From: Thermoleophilaceae bacterium | GTDB lineage: Bacteria > Actinomycetota > Thermoleophilia > Solirubrobacterales > Thermoleophilaceae | Direction: 5' to 3' | Length of the DNA: 7,513 nucleotides | Assembly: GCA_013696905.1 (NCBI GenBank) | Contig: JACCXP010000284.1 | Coordinates: 1 to 7,513, forward strand | Shown here: positions 1 through 6,499 of the stretch, in pieces | How positions within the stretch are numbered: the first letter of the stretch is position 1 | Layout of the letters: each line of letters starts with the position of its first letter | Made by a program: the position numbers and the translations under genes | The notes under the pieces: model-generated | The model's database searches: none | What the model was told of the DNA's origin: nothing | Seen by the model: only the letters and a program-made list of their open reading frames with translations

Positions 1-408
1 CGCGGGAGCCGGCCGTGTGCGCCGCGCGCCGGCCACGCCCACAAGCAGCCTCCTGCCGAGCGCGCGGACGAGGAAGCGGCGCGCGACCGCGCGGACGGGC
101 GGCAACAGCAGCCCCAGCCCGACGACGTCGCTCAGAAAGCCGGGCGTGATCAGGAACGCTCCCCCGAAGACGATCAGGATGCCGTCGAGGACCTCGGTGT
201 GGGGCATCCTGCCTTCTTTCATCGCCAGGTTGAAGCGTCGCCAGGCGGCACGACCCTCCGAGCGCAGCAGCAGCGATCCGGCCACCGAGGCGCCGATCAG
301 GATCAGCACCGTGTACGGCGGGCCGATCACATCCGCCACCTGCAAGATGAAGTAGAGCTCGACGATCGGGACGACGATGAACAGCGCTATCAGCGGCAGC
401 AGCGGCAT
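1..408 (-). CDS. fxsA: FxsA family membrane protein (3' end beyond window)
   Basis: The minus strand reads open from an ATG at 408-406 to the window edge: 136 residues with no stop, so the C-terminus is missing. Residues about 5-22 and 32-49 are hydrophobic membrane segments, and 75-105 is a third hydrophobic stretch. The FxsA (PF04186) hallmarks are visible in order: VPIVELY (13-19), a short basic loop (RSEGRAAWRR, 49-58), a G-x-x-P step (GRMP, 66-69), EVLDG (72-76), then LITPGFLSDVVG (86-97) and a PPVR end (103-106). The tail from 107 is Arg-rich and probably cytoplasmic. In E. coli FxsA relieves exclusion of phage T7 by the F plasmid when overexpressed; its normal role is not settled, so no function is claimed here. 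The start is divergent from the MIP18-family gene 17 nt away. No strong Shine-Dalgarno precedes it. A weak promoter-like pair (TTGGTG, 16 nt, TAGTAG, read on the minus strand) would lie partly inside that neighbour and give a very short leader. Confidence 0.88.
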   Translation of the reverse strand, partial: MPLLPLIALFIVVPIVELYFILQVADVIGPPYTVLILIGASVAGSLLLRSEGRAAWRRFNLAMKEGRMPHTEVLDGILIVFGGAFLITPGFLSDVVGLGLLLPPVRAVARRFLVRALGRRLLVGVAGARRTRPAPA

Positions 409-425
409 GGAACGACCCTACTAAC

Positions 426-731
426 ATGCTTCTCGTGCCCACCAAGGAAGAGGTGACCGACGCGCTCACGAACGTGATCGACCCGGAGCTCGGGCTCGAC
501 TTCGTGGAGCTCGGCCTCGTCTACGACGTCGAGATCGAGGGCGAGGAGGTCTACGTGACCTTCACGCTGACCACCGCGGGGTGCCCGATCGGGCCCCAGG
601 TGTCCGATCAGATGAAGGAGTACGTGGGCGAGCTCGCGGGCGTCTCGAAGGTCCACCCGAAGATGGTCTTCACGCCTCCCTGGACGCCCGAGCGGATGTC
701 CGAGGACGCGAAGTTCGCGCTCGGGTACTGA
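426..731 (+). CDS. MIP18/DUF59 family Fe-S cluster assembly factor (SufT/PaaD-like)
   Basis: This 101-residue protein is a stand-alone MIP18-family (DUF59) domain, close to the usual ~100-residue length. Signatures are the N-terminal helix followed by VIDPELGLDFVELGLVYDV (17-35), with the conserved D19-P-E; a beta strand; TTAGCPIG (49-56) with the conserved Cys53; and a C-terminal FTPPWTPERMSEDAK (82-96). Family members such as SufT help mature Fe-S proteins, and the conserved Cys is thought to matter for cluster or metal handling. PaaD of phenylacetate degradation is longer and carries an extra Cys-rich tail not seen here, so a general Fe-S role is favoured. No suf or isc genes lie in the window, though IspH, an Fe-S enzyme, is encoded 4 kb downstream. 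ATG 426 is used as start; GTG 435 is a possible alternative. Neither has a good Shine-Dalgarno, so a leaderless or very short-leader mRNA is possible. The domain call is firm; the cellular role is inferred. Confidence 0.9.
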   Translation: MLLVPTKEEVTDALTNVIDPELGLDFVELGLVYDVEIEGEEVYVTFTLTTAGCPIGPQVSDQMKEYVGELAGVSKVHPKMVFTPPWTPERMSEDAKFALGY

Positions 732-734
732 CCC

Positions 735-763
735 TTCCAGGGCCCTCCTCGATCTTCTAGCCT
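735..763 (+). promoter_or_regulatory. Candidate sigma-A-type promoter for the aldehyde dehydrogenase gene
   Basis: In the 72-nt gap before the aldehyde dehydrogenase, TTCCAG (735-740) and TAGCCT (758-763) are separated by exactly 17 nt. The -10 fits the TAnnnT pattern; the -35 matches TTGACA at three of six positions. The predicted transcription start near 770 would give a leader of about 34 nt containing the ribosome binding site at 789-797. This is a weak match in GC-rich DNA and only suggestive. Confidence 0.28.
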
Positions 764-788
764 CCGCGGGCGGGGAAGACGGCGAGCT

Positions 789-797
789 AAGGGGGAA
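789..797 (+). promoter_or_regulatory. Ribosome binding site fixing the aldehyde dehydrogenase start
   Basis: AAGGGGGAA lies about 7 nt before ATG 804 and resembles the AAGGAGG consensus. It is the clearest Shine-Dalgarno in the window and supports 804 as the start. Confidence 0.6.
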
Positions 798-803
798 GCG
801 GAC

Positions 804-2321
804 ATGGCCACGACCGAGAGCGCGCGGACCGAGGTCCGAGGCGACGAGGCGGCGCGGCCGACTCGCCTCTACATAGACGGCTCGTGGCGCGACGCCGCCG
901 ACGGGCGCCGCTTCGACTCCTACGAGCCTGCCACCGGCAGGGTGTGGGCCGATGTCGCCGAGGCCGGGCCCGACGACGTCGACGCCGCCGTCGCCGCGGC
1001 GCGGCGCGCGTTCGAGGGCGACTGGGGCCGCGTGCTCGCGCCCGATCGCGCGCGGATCCTATGGCGCATGGCCGAGCTGATCGACCGCCACCGCGACGAG
1101 CTGACCGAGCTCGAGTCGCGCGACAACGGCAAGGCGATCCGCGAGACCCGCGTCGAGATGGCGGCGATCGTGCGCTACTTCGAGTACTTCGCCGGCATGT
1201 GCCAGAACGTGCTCGGCGAGACGATGCCCGAGGTCGCGCCGATGTTCACCTACACGCGCCGCGAGCCGATCGGCGTCGTCGGGGCGATCATCCCGTGGAA
1301 CTCGCCGCTGCTTATGCTCGCCTGGAAGCTCTGCCCGGCGCTCGCGGGCGGCAACACGATCGTCCTCAAGCCCGCCGAGGAGACGCCGCTGTCGGCGCTC
1401 GCCTTCGCCCGCCTGATCGAGCAGCTCGAGCTGCCGCCGGGCGTCGTCAACATCGTGCCGGGCTTCGGCGAGCGCGCGGGCGACGCGCTCGTACGCCATC
1501 CCGACGTCGACAAGATCGCCTTCACCGGCTCGACCGAGGTCGGCAAGGCGATCGCCGCCGCCGCGGCACCGACGCTCAAGCTCGTCACGTTCGAGCTCGG
1601 AGGCAAGTCGCCGAACATCGTCTTCGCCGACGCCGACCTCGACGATGCCGTCAACCGCTCGGCGTTCGGGATCTTCTCGGCCGCCGGCCAGTCGTGCATG
1701 GCCGCGTCGCGGACGCTCGTCGACCGGCGCGTGAGGGAAGAGTTCGTCGAGCGCTTCGCCGCCAAGGCGCAGTCGATTCGCGTCGGGGACCCGCTCGCCG
1801 ACTCCACCCAGATGGGCTCGCAGACCTCGCAGCGCCAGCTCGACAAGATCAAGGAGTACGTGGCGATCGGCGCCGGCGAGGGAGCACGCGTGGCGAGCGG
1901 CGGCGAGCCGCCGGCCTCGGCCGGCCTCGGCGACGGCTGGTTCTTCACGCCGACGATCCTCGACGGCGTCTCGAACGACATGCGCGTGGCGCGCGAGGAG
2001 ATCTTCGGGCCGGTGACGAGCGTGATCGCCTTCTCGGACGAGGACGAGGCGGTCGCCCGCGCCAATGACACCCGCTACGGCCTGGCCGCCGCCGTCTGGA
2101 CGCGCGACGTCAAGCGCGCGCATCGCGTGGCCGCGCGCTTGCGGGCCGGCACGGTTTGGATCAACAACTACCGCGTCTGGAATCACACGATGCCCTTCGG
2201 CGGCTACAAAGAGTCGGGCTACGGGCGCGAGAACGGGCGCCAGGTGATGGAGCACTACACGCAGGTGAAGTCGGTCTACGTGGACCTCCAGGAGGACCAG
2301 CCGGACTGGTTCGGCGACTAG
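804..2321 (+). CDS. NAD(P)-dependent aldehyde dehydrogenase
   Basis: This is a full-length (505 aa) member of the ALDH superfamily, which oxidises aldehydes to carboxylic acids in the cytoplasm. The catalytic set is complete: oxyanion Asn166 in IIPWNSP; cofactor-binding Lys189 and Glu192 in LKPAEETPL; GSTEVG (242-247) of the Rossmann fold; general base Glu264 in FELGGKSPN; nucleophile Cys298 in GQSCMAASR; Glu399 in EEIFGPV; and the C-terminal WINNY and PFGGYKESGYGRENG blocks (452-477). Glu192 corresponds to Glu195 of human ALDH2, a residue usually linked to NAD+ preference, so NAD+ is the likely cofactor. The first ~20 residues are a variable extension with no export signal. The substrate cannot be read from the sequence. 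Family relatives act on aliphatic, aromatic and betaine-type aldehydes. The convergent neighbour is a WS/DGAT acyltransferase, which makes a lipid-derived aldehyde thinkable but unproven. Start support: ribosome binding site AAGGGGGAA at 789-797. Confidence 0.96.
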   Translation: MATTESARTEVRGDEAARPTRLYIDGSWRDAADGRRFDSYEPATGRVWADVAEAGPDDVDAAVAAARRAFEGDWGRVLAPDRARILWRMAELIDRHRDELTELESRDNGKAIRETRVEMAAIVRYFEYFAGMCQNVLGETMPEVAPMFTYTRREPIGVVGAIIPWNSPLLMLAWKLCPALAGGNTIVLKPAEETPLSALAFARLIEQLELPPGVVNIVPGFGERAGDALVRHPDVDKIAFTGSTEVGKAIAAAAAPTLKLVTFELGGKSPNIVFADADLDDAVNRSAFGIFSAAGQSCMAASRTLVDRRVREEFVERFAAKAQSIRVGDPLADSTQMGSQTSQRQLDKIKEYVAIGAGEGARVASGGEPPASAGLGDGWFFTPTILDGVSNDMRVAREEIFGPVTSVIAFSDEDEAVARANDTRYGLAAAVWTRDVKRAHRVAARLRAGTVWINNYRVWNHTMPFGGYKESGYGRENGRQVMEHYTQVKSVYVDLQEDQPDWFGD

Positions 2322-3721
2322 CCGGCGGCGCTCGCGGCGAGCAGCTCCTCGAGCGACTCCTCGATGAAGCCCCCGAACCGGTCGAGGTCGGGCAGCGAGT
2401 CGTAGTCGGCGATCAGGCCGAAGTCGACCTTGCCGTCATAGCTTGTGATCGCCACGGCGAGCGCGTGGCCCTCGGCCAGGAAGGCGATCGGCACGAACGC
2501 GTCGAGCTTGCGCCCGAGCAGGTAGAGGGGCAGCTGCGGCCCGGGCATGTTCGTGACTAGCAGGTTGAAGAGCCGCGTCGAGAAGTTGATCCGAGAGACG
2601 TCGGCCAGGCGCATCGGCGGGGCGAGGTTCTGAAGCCCAGCGATCACGCGCGCGCCGATCGCCTGCTTCGACTCCTTGACCTCCGTCATCGCCTCGCGCA
2701 CGAGCGCCAGGCGCTCGATCGGGTCCTTCGCGTAGACCGGCAGCGCGCCGCGCAGCGCGATCAGGCGGTTCCCGAGCGAGCCGTCCGCGTCGGCCTCACG
2801 GATCGAGACCGGCACGAGCGCACGCAGCTCGAGCCCCTCCGTGCGAACCGCTCGCGTCGCGAGCCAGCGCCGCAGCGCGCCAGTGACGACCGCGAGCAGG
2901 ACGTCGTTGACGGTGCCGCCGAGCGCGTCCTTGATCGTCTTGAACTCCGCCAGCGAGCGGCGCACCCACAGCAGTCGTCGATGCGGGCCGATCGGGAGGT
3001 TGAGCGGGGTCTCGGGAGCGGGATTGAGCACCGCCCAGGCGACCTCGCCAAGCCCCTCCGCGGCCCAGCGCAGCTCGGCTGCGGCGCTCTTCTTGGGGTC
3101 CTCGATCGCGCTCAGGAGGCGGCCGGCAAGCTCGAGCGGAGCCTTGACCACCTCCTTGATCCCCTCGGCGGCGAGCTGGGCCTGCGATGGCTCTGGACCC
3201 GGCACCCAGCGTCGCTCCGGCGCGGGCACGACGCTCGGGACGGGTGAGGGGTCGAGCAGCACGGTCGCCAGGTCGAGGCCGCCGACACCGTCCACGAGGG
3301 CATGGTGGTTCTTCGAGATCAGGGCGAAGTTGCCGCCGGCGAGGCCGGACACGAGCAGCAGCTCCCACAGCGGCTTGGTGCGGTCCAGTCGCTGGGAGAA
3401 CGTACGCGCCGCGAGCAGCTCGAGCTGCTCGGTGGCGCCGGGCGCCGGCAGCGCCGTGTCGCGCACGTGGTAGCGCAGGTTGAAGAAGGGGTCGTCGATC
3501 CAGAATGGACGGTCAGGCTGGAAGCGAGGGAATGCGAGCTTCTGGCGGTAGCGGGGCACCAGGTGCAGGCGCCCCTGGATGTGCGCCACGAGCTCCTCGT
3601 AGCTCGGTGGCGGGCCGGCGAAGACCGCCAGCGCCCCGACCTGCATGTGTGCCGACCCGCGCTCCTGGGCGAGGAAGGACGCGTCGGTGGCGGGCAGCCG
3701 GTCGAGATGGCGCGGCGGCAT
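2318..3721 (-). CDS. WS/DGAT family acyltransferase (wax ester synthase / diacylglycerol acyltransferase)
   Basis: This 467-residue protein matches the bifunctional wax ester synthase / acyl-CoA:diacylglycerol acyltransferase family (usual length ~450-480). These enzymes transfer acyl groups from acyl-CoA to fatty alcohols or diacylglycerol to make storage wax esters or triacylglycerol. Visible motifs: N-terminal LPATDASFLAQE (9-20) and HMQVGALAVF (25-34); PLWE (117-120); the active-site HHxxxDG as HHALVDG (139-145, His139, His140, Asp144); TVNDVLLAVV (270-279), the conserved Asn-Asp block; and NMPGP (391-395) in the C-terminal WS_DGAT_C (DUF1298) domain covering about 315-460. The ATG at 3721-3719 is chosen because the family N-terminus begins right after it. 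The frame is open further upstream, but that part lies antisense to the M28 gene and has no family similarity. No strong Shine-Dalgarno is seen. The gene is divergent from the M28 gene (58-nt gap) and convergent with the aldehyde dehydrogenase. Which acceptor is used cannot be told from sequence. Confidence 0.94.
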   Translation of the reverse strand: MPPRHLDRLPATDASFLAQERGSAHMQVGALAVFAGPPPSYEELVAHIQGRLHLVPRYRQKLAFPRFQPDRPFWIDDPFFNLRYHVRDTALPAPGATEQLELLAARTFSQRLDRTKPLWELLLVSGLAGGNFALISKNHHALVDGVGGLDLATVLLDPSPVPSVVPAPERRWVPGPEPSQAQLAAEGIKEVVKAPLELAGRLLSAIEDPKKSAAAELRWAAEGLGEVAWAVLNPAPETPLNLPIGPHRRLLWVRRSLAEFKTIKDALGGTVNDVLLAVVTGALRRWLATRAVRTEGLELRALVPVSIREADADGSLGNRLIALRGALPVYAKDPIERLALVREAMTEVKESKQAIGARVIAGLQNLAPPMRLADVSRINFSTRLFNLLVTNMPGPQLPLYLLGRKLDAFVPIAFLAEGHALAVAITSYDGKVDFGLIADYDSLPDLDRFGGFIEESLEELLAASAAG

Positions 3722-3738
3722 CCGGGCAGGGTACCGCC

Positions 3739-3758
3739 GCGCGGGCAAGCGCCCGTGC
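3739..3758. promoter_or_regulatory. Inverted repeat in the divergent WS/DGAT–M28 gap
   Basis: GCGCGGGC (3739-3746) and GCCCGTGC (3751-3758) form an 8-bp inverted repeat with one G·T pair around a 4-nt loop, AAGC. It sits centrally in the 58-nt gap between the two divergent start codons (3721 and 3780). That is where an operator for either gene or a leader hairpin would be expected. In such GC-rich DNA an inverted repeat of this size can arise by chance. Confidence 0.27.
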
Positions 3759-3779
3759 CGGGTGGCCCGAGCCTTCACA

Positions 3780-4718
3780 ATGGCCGAGATGCGCCCGCGC
3801 GCCCTCGTCACGATCCTCGTCGTGCAGCTGGCCGCCGGCCTGGTGGTGATCGGCTTGCTGTGGGGCGGCTCGCCGTTCGGAGACGAGTCGAGTAGGGCGG
3901 GCGCGGCGCCGAGACCCACCGGCCCCTGCCCGGCAGGGCGCGCCCCGCGTGCGGTCCGAGACGGCTTCGACGGCAGGCGCGCCTTTGCGCTGCTCGAGCG
4001 CCAGGTGCGGCTCGGCCCCCGGCCGGCCGGCTCGCGAGCCGCGCGCCGCCTGGGCGGCGAGTTGCGGCGCATGCTCCCCGCTGGGCGCTTCCAACCGGTG
4101 CCCGGGGGCCTGCGCAACGTCGTCGGGACCGTGCCCGGCCGCGAGCGCGCACGCGTCGTCGTCGTCGGGGCGCACTACGACACGAAGGCCGAGCCGGGCT
4201 TTGTCGGCGCAAACGACGCGGCGGGCGGGACCGCCGCGGTGGTGGAGCTTGCCCGCTCGATCCGCCCGCGCGAGCTGCGGGCGACGCTTCGCTTCGTCCT
4301 CTTCGACGGCGAGGAGAGCCCCCCGGGCGCGACCGACCGGGAGTTCGAGGCGAGGGGCCTGCGCGGCTCCAAGGTCGCCGCGCGGGCCTTTCGCGGCGCC
4401 GAGGCGATGGTGCTGCTCGACTTCGTGGCCGACCGCGAGCTATCGATCCCGCGCGAGGCGGGCTCCGATCCGCGGCTGTGGGCGCGCCTGCGCAGCGCCG
4501 CGACCCGCGCGGGCGTCGGCTGCGTCTTCCCGGCCGAGACGAGCAAGGCCGTGCTCGACGACCACGTGCCGTTCGCGCGCGCCGGGGTCCCCTCGATCGA
4601 CCTGATCGACTTCGACTTTCCCTGCTTCCACGAGCGCTGCGACGACCTCTCGGCCGTCTCCGAGCGCAATCTCGACGCCAGCGGCGAAGCCGTGCGAGAG
4701 CTCCTATCTACACTGTGA
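3780..4718 (+). CDS. Membrane-anchored M28-family zinc peptidase / glutaminyl-cyclase-like protein
   Basis: The 312-residue protein begins with a short N-terminus and a hydrophobic segment (about 8-28), likely a signal anchor that puts the catalytic domain outside the membrane. The domain (about 65-312) has the M28 metal-binding set: His132 and Asp134 in GAHYDTK; Asp146 in GANDAAGG; Glu178-Glu179 in FDGEES (general base and ligand); Asp214 in VLLDF; and His284. The stretch FDGEE...TD...GLRGSKVAA and the later [13 protein letters not shown] (259-271) followed by His284 and [12 protein letters not shown] closely parallel animal-type glutaminyl-peptide cyclotransferases, which also belong to M28. 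The product may therefore be an aminopeptidase or a QC-like cyclase. Cys50, Cys248, Cys282 and Cys287 could form disulfides. ATG 3780 is preferred; ATG 3789 is an alternative, and neither has a strong ribosome binding site. The frame is open upstream to 3645 but runs antisense into the acyltransferase. ispH follows after 5 nt, so co-transcription is likely. Confidence 0.9.
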   Translation: MAEMRPRALVTILVVQLAAGLVVIGLLWGGSPFGDESSRAGAAPRPTGPCPAGRAPRAVRDGFDGRRAFALLERQVRLGPRPAGSRAARRLGGELRRMLPAGRFQPVPGGLRNVVGTVPGRERARVVVVGAHYDTKAEPGFVGANDAAGGTAAVVELARSIRPRELRATLRFVLFDGEESPPGATDREFEARGLRGSKVAARAFRGAEAMVLLDFVADRELSIPREAGSDPRLWARLRSAATRAGVGCVFPAETSKAVLDDHVPFARAGVPSIDLIDFDFPCFHERCDDLSAVSERNLDASGEAVRELLSTL

Positions 4719-4723
4719 GGACG

Positions 4724-5680
4724 ATGCTCGCTGCCCCCGAGAAGCTCTTGCTGGCCGCCCCGCGCGGCTACTGCGCGGGCGTCGACAGGGCCGTTCAGAC
4801 GGTCGAACGGGCGCTCGAGCTCTACGGGGCGCCGGTCTACGTGCGCAAGGAGATCGTGCACAACAAGCACGTCGTCGAGCAGCTTCGCGAGCGGGGCGCG
4901 ATCTTCGTCGAGCAGGAGCACGAGGTCCCCGAGGGCGAGACGGTCGTGTTCTCGGCCCATGGCGTCGCGCCGAGCGTGCACGCCGGCGCCGCCGAGCGCG
5001 GGCTGCGGACGATCGACGCCACCTGCCCGCTGGTGACCAAGGTCCACGTCGAGGCGCGCAAGTTCGCCGCCGAGGGCCACACGATCGTCCTGATCGGCCA
5101 CGGCGGGCACGAGGAGGTCGAGGGCACGATGGGCGAGGCGCCGGCCTCGATCGTGCTCGTCGAGACCGAGGACGACGTCGACCGGCTCGAGCTCGCCGAC
5201 CCGGAGCGCGTCGCGTACATCTCGCAGACGACGCTGGCCGTCGACGAGACCGCCGCGATCATCGCGCGACTGCGTGAGCGCTTCCCGGCGATCGTCGGGC
5301 CACGCACCGACGACATCTGCTACGCGACCACCAACCGCCAGATGGCCGTGCGCCAGATGGCGCGCGAGTGCGATCTCGTGCTGGTTATCGGCTCACGTAA
5401 CTCGTCGAACTCGAACCGCCTCGTCGAGGTCGCGCGCGACCATGGGGCCGACTCCTACCTGATCGACAACGAGCGGCAGGTCCGCGAGCAGTGGCTCGAG
5501 GGCAAGCGCGTCGTCGGCATCTCCTCGGGGGCGAGCGCCCCCGAGGAGCTCGTGCAGCGCCTGGTCGACTTCTTCCGCGCCCGGGGGACCGACGACATCT
5601 CGGAGTTCGAGGTCGTCAAGGAGGACGTGCGCTTCATGCTTCCGAAGGAGATCCGGCGGGAGCTGGCGGCGAGGGCGTGA
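4724..5680 (+). CDS. ispH: 4-hydroxy-3-methylbut-2-enyl diphosphate reductase (IspH/LytB)
   Basis: IspH is the [4Fe-4S] enzyme of the last MEP-pathway step, reducing HMBPP to isopentenyl and dimethylallyl diphosphate in the cytoplasm. The 318-residue product has normal length. The three cluster cysteines are present: Cys17 in APRGYCAGV, Cys101 in [11 protein letters not shown] and Cys199 in [11 protein letters not shown]. Substrate-site residues are also present: His46 (EIVHNKHVV), His79 (FSAHGV), His129 and Glu131 in [13 protein letters not shown] (E. coli His124/Glu126), SQTTL (167-171), [11 protein letters not shown] (223-233) and GASAPEELV (269-277). All known catalytic positions look intact. 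The start is ambiguous. ATG 4724 puts the family N-terminus in place, but GTG 4715 is in frame and overlaps the upstream stop codon. GAGG at 4717-4720 is very close to ATG 4724, and TACACT (4709-4714) could be a -10 for a leaderless transcript. The 3' end overlaps the convergent redoxin gene by 47 bp. Confidence 0.97.
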   Translation: MLAAPEKLLLAAPRGYCAGVDRAVQTVERALELYGAPVYVRKEIVHNKHVVEQLRERGAIFVEQEHEVPEGETVVFSAHGVAPSVHAGAAERGLRTIDATCPLVTKVHVEARKFAAEGHTIVLIGHGGHEEVEGTMGEAPASIVLVETEDDVDRLELADPERVAYISQTTLAVDETAAIIARLRERFPAIVGPRTDDICYATTNRQMAVRQMARECDLVLVIGSRNSSNSNRLVEVARDHGADSYLIDNERQVREQWLEGKRVVGISSGASAPEELVQRLVDFFRARGTDDISEFEVVKEDVRFMLPKEIRRELAARA

Positions 5681-6446
5681 ACTGGAAGCCGTGCAGACGC
5701 AGCCCGGGATCGTCGGCGACGACGCGGCCGTCGGTCTCGTAGACGCCGGCCTCGACCGTGCCCGACAGCACCGCAAAGGCGCCCCCGGCGTCGAAGCGGG
5801 CGAGCGCCGCGGCGCCGGCGTCGGCTGCCTCCAGGTAGTCCTCGCCGTCTGACCAGTCGCGCACGAGCTCGAGCCGCTCGCGATCGCCCGGCAACGCGAT
5901 GTCGGCCGTCTGTGGGGTGAGCAGGGCGCCGGGCCGATCCTCCGGGCGCAGCGGCTCGAGCGGCTCGGGCAAGTCGAGCTCGGGCTCGATCTCGAGCAGC
6001 AGCTCCTGAATCGCCTGCTCGGTGTCGCGGTACTCGCCCTCGCCGTAGTGCATGAATCGAAGCCCGCCGCGGCGGTCGAACAGGTATCGCCCGGGCCAAC
6101 CCTTGTTGCCGTAGCTGCGCCACAGCTCGAGCTCTGGGTCGAGCGCCACGGCATACGGGATCTCGAGCCTGGCGACGGCGCGCTCGACGAGGCCGGGGTC
6201 GCGGCCGAACGAGTAGCCCGGCGAGTGGACGCCGATCACCCGCAGCCCGGAGCTCGCGTAGCGCTCGTGCCAGCCCTTGAGGTAGGGCAGCGTGCGCAGC
6301 GAGTTGACGCGCGCGAAATCCCAGAACTCGACCAGCACCGCGTGGCGGCCGAGCTGCCGGTCCATGCGAAGAAAGGCGACGTTCAGCCAGCCGAGCTCGC
6401 GCGGGAACTCTGGGGCTGCGATCTCGGCCTCGGGCGGGACGCGCAC
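5634..6446 (-). CDS. DipZ-like thioredoxin-fold (redoxin) protein lacking the CXXC cysteines
   Basis: This 270-residue protein has a TlpA/DipZ-type thioredoxin domain at about 15-152: [20 protein letters not shown] (38-56 region), then [20 protein letters not shown], a D-x-x-x-x-W-R-x-Y-G-N block (103-114), [11 protein letters not shown] with the cis-Pro at 118, and HYGEGEY (133-139). In DipZ-type proteins the active-site block normally reads like FWTYxCxNCxRTLPYL. Here the two Cys positions are Arg46 and Ser49, and the whole protein contains no cysteine, so dithiol redox chemistry at this site is not possible. A Glu/Pro/Leu-rich linker (148-170) leads to a beta-rich C-terminal region (about 175-258) that resembles the carbohydrate-binding-like C-terminal domain of DipZ. 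No signal peptide or membrane segment is visible. The start is GTG 6446-6444; no better in-frame start lies just upstream, and the ribosome binding site is weak. The last 15 codons plus stop lie antisense to the end of ispH. It may be a structural, binding or repurposed protein; its function is unknown. Confidence 0.85.
   Translation of the reverse strand: MRVPPEAEIAAPEFPRELGWLNVAFLRMDRQLGRHAVLVEFWDFARVNSLRTLPYLKGWHERYASSGLRVIGVHSPGYSFGRDPGLVERAVARLEIPYAVALDPELELWRSYGNKGWPGRYLFDRRGGLRFMHYGEGEYRDTEQAIQELLLEIEPELDLPEPLEPLRPEDRPGALLTPQTADIALPGDRERLELVRDWSDGEDYLEAADAGAAALARFDAGGAFAVLSGTVEAGVYETDGRVVADDPGLRLHGFQFTPSPPAPAGSPSEA
5937..6005 (-). repeat. Glu/Pro/Leu-rich low-complexity linker inside the redoxin gene
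   Basis: Residues 148-170 of the redoxin are a run of E-L, E-P and L-P pairs. In DNA this is a dense cluster of CTCGAG/GCTCG-like hexamers. It separates the thioredoxin fold from the C-terminal beta domain and is most simply an interdomain linker. Confidence 0.5.
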
Positions 6447-6471
6447 CGCCCAAGCATGCCCTAACGCTCGA

Positions 6472-6483
6472 GTGGGGCCCCAC
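6472..6483. promoter_or_regulatory. Perfect 12-bp palindrome in the divergent gap, candidate operator
   Basis: GTGGGGCCCCAC is a perfect palindrome in the 53-nt gap between the redoxin start (6446, minus) and the small helical protein start (6500, plus), 16 nt before the latter. Toxin-antitoxin antitoxins often bind such sites to autoregulate, so it is a candidate operator. CTCGAG (6467-6472) abuts it. Chance occurrence in GC-rich DNA cannot be ruled out, and no convincing -35/-10 pair was seen. Confidence 0.3.
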
Positions 6484-6499
6484 CGTCATCATCACCGAT

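Noticed and set aside
739..746. AGGGCCCT palindrome after the MIP18 gene, considered as a terminator
   Set aside because: It has no loop, is only 8 nt long and is not followed by a T-run.
1059..2255. 398-codon open frame on the minus strand, antisense to the aldehyde dehydrogenase, and a second one at 1250-2071
   Set aside because: Both lie fully inside a gene with complete catalytic motifs on the other strand. Their translations are Arg/Ala/Asp- or Ser-rich with no family pattern, as expected from high GC at third positions.
3645..3779. Upstream start at 3645 for the M28 protein
   Set aside because: It would add 45 residues antisense to the acyltransferase start and bury the natural N-terminal membrane anchor.
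3722..4117. N-terminal extension of the WS/DGAT frame by 132 codons
   Set aside because: The family N-terminus begins at 3721. The extension is antisense to the M28 gene and reads as Arg/Pro-rich shadow sequence.
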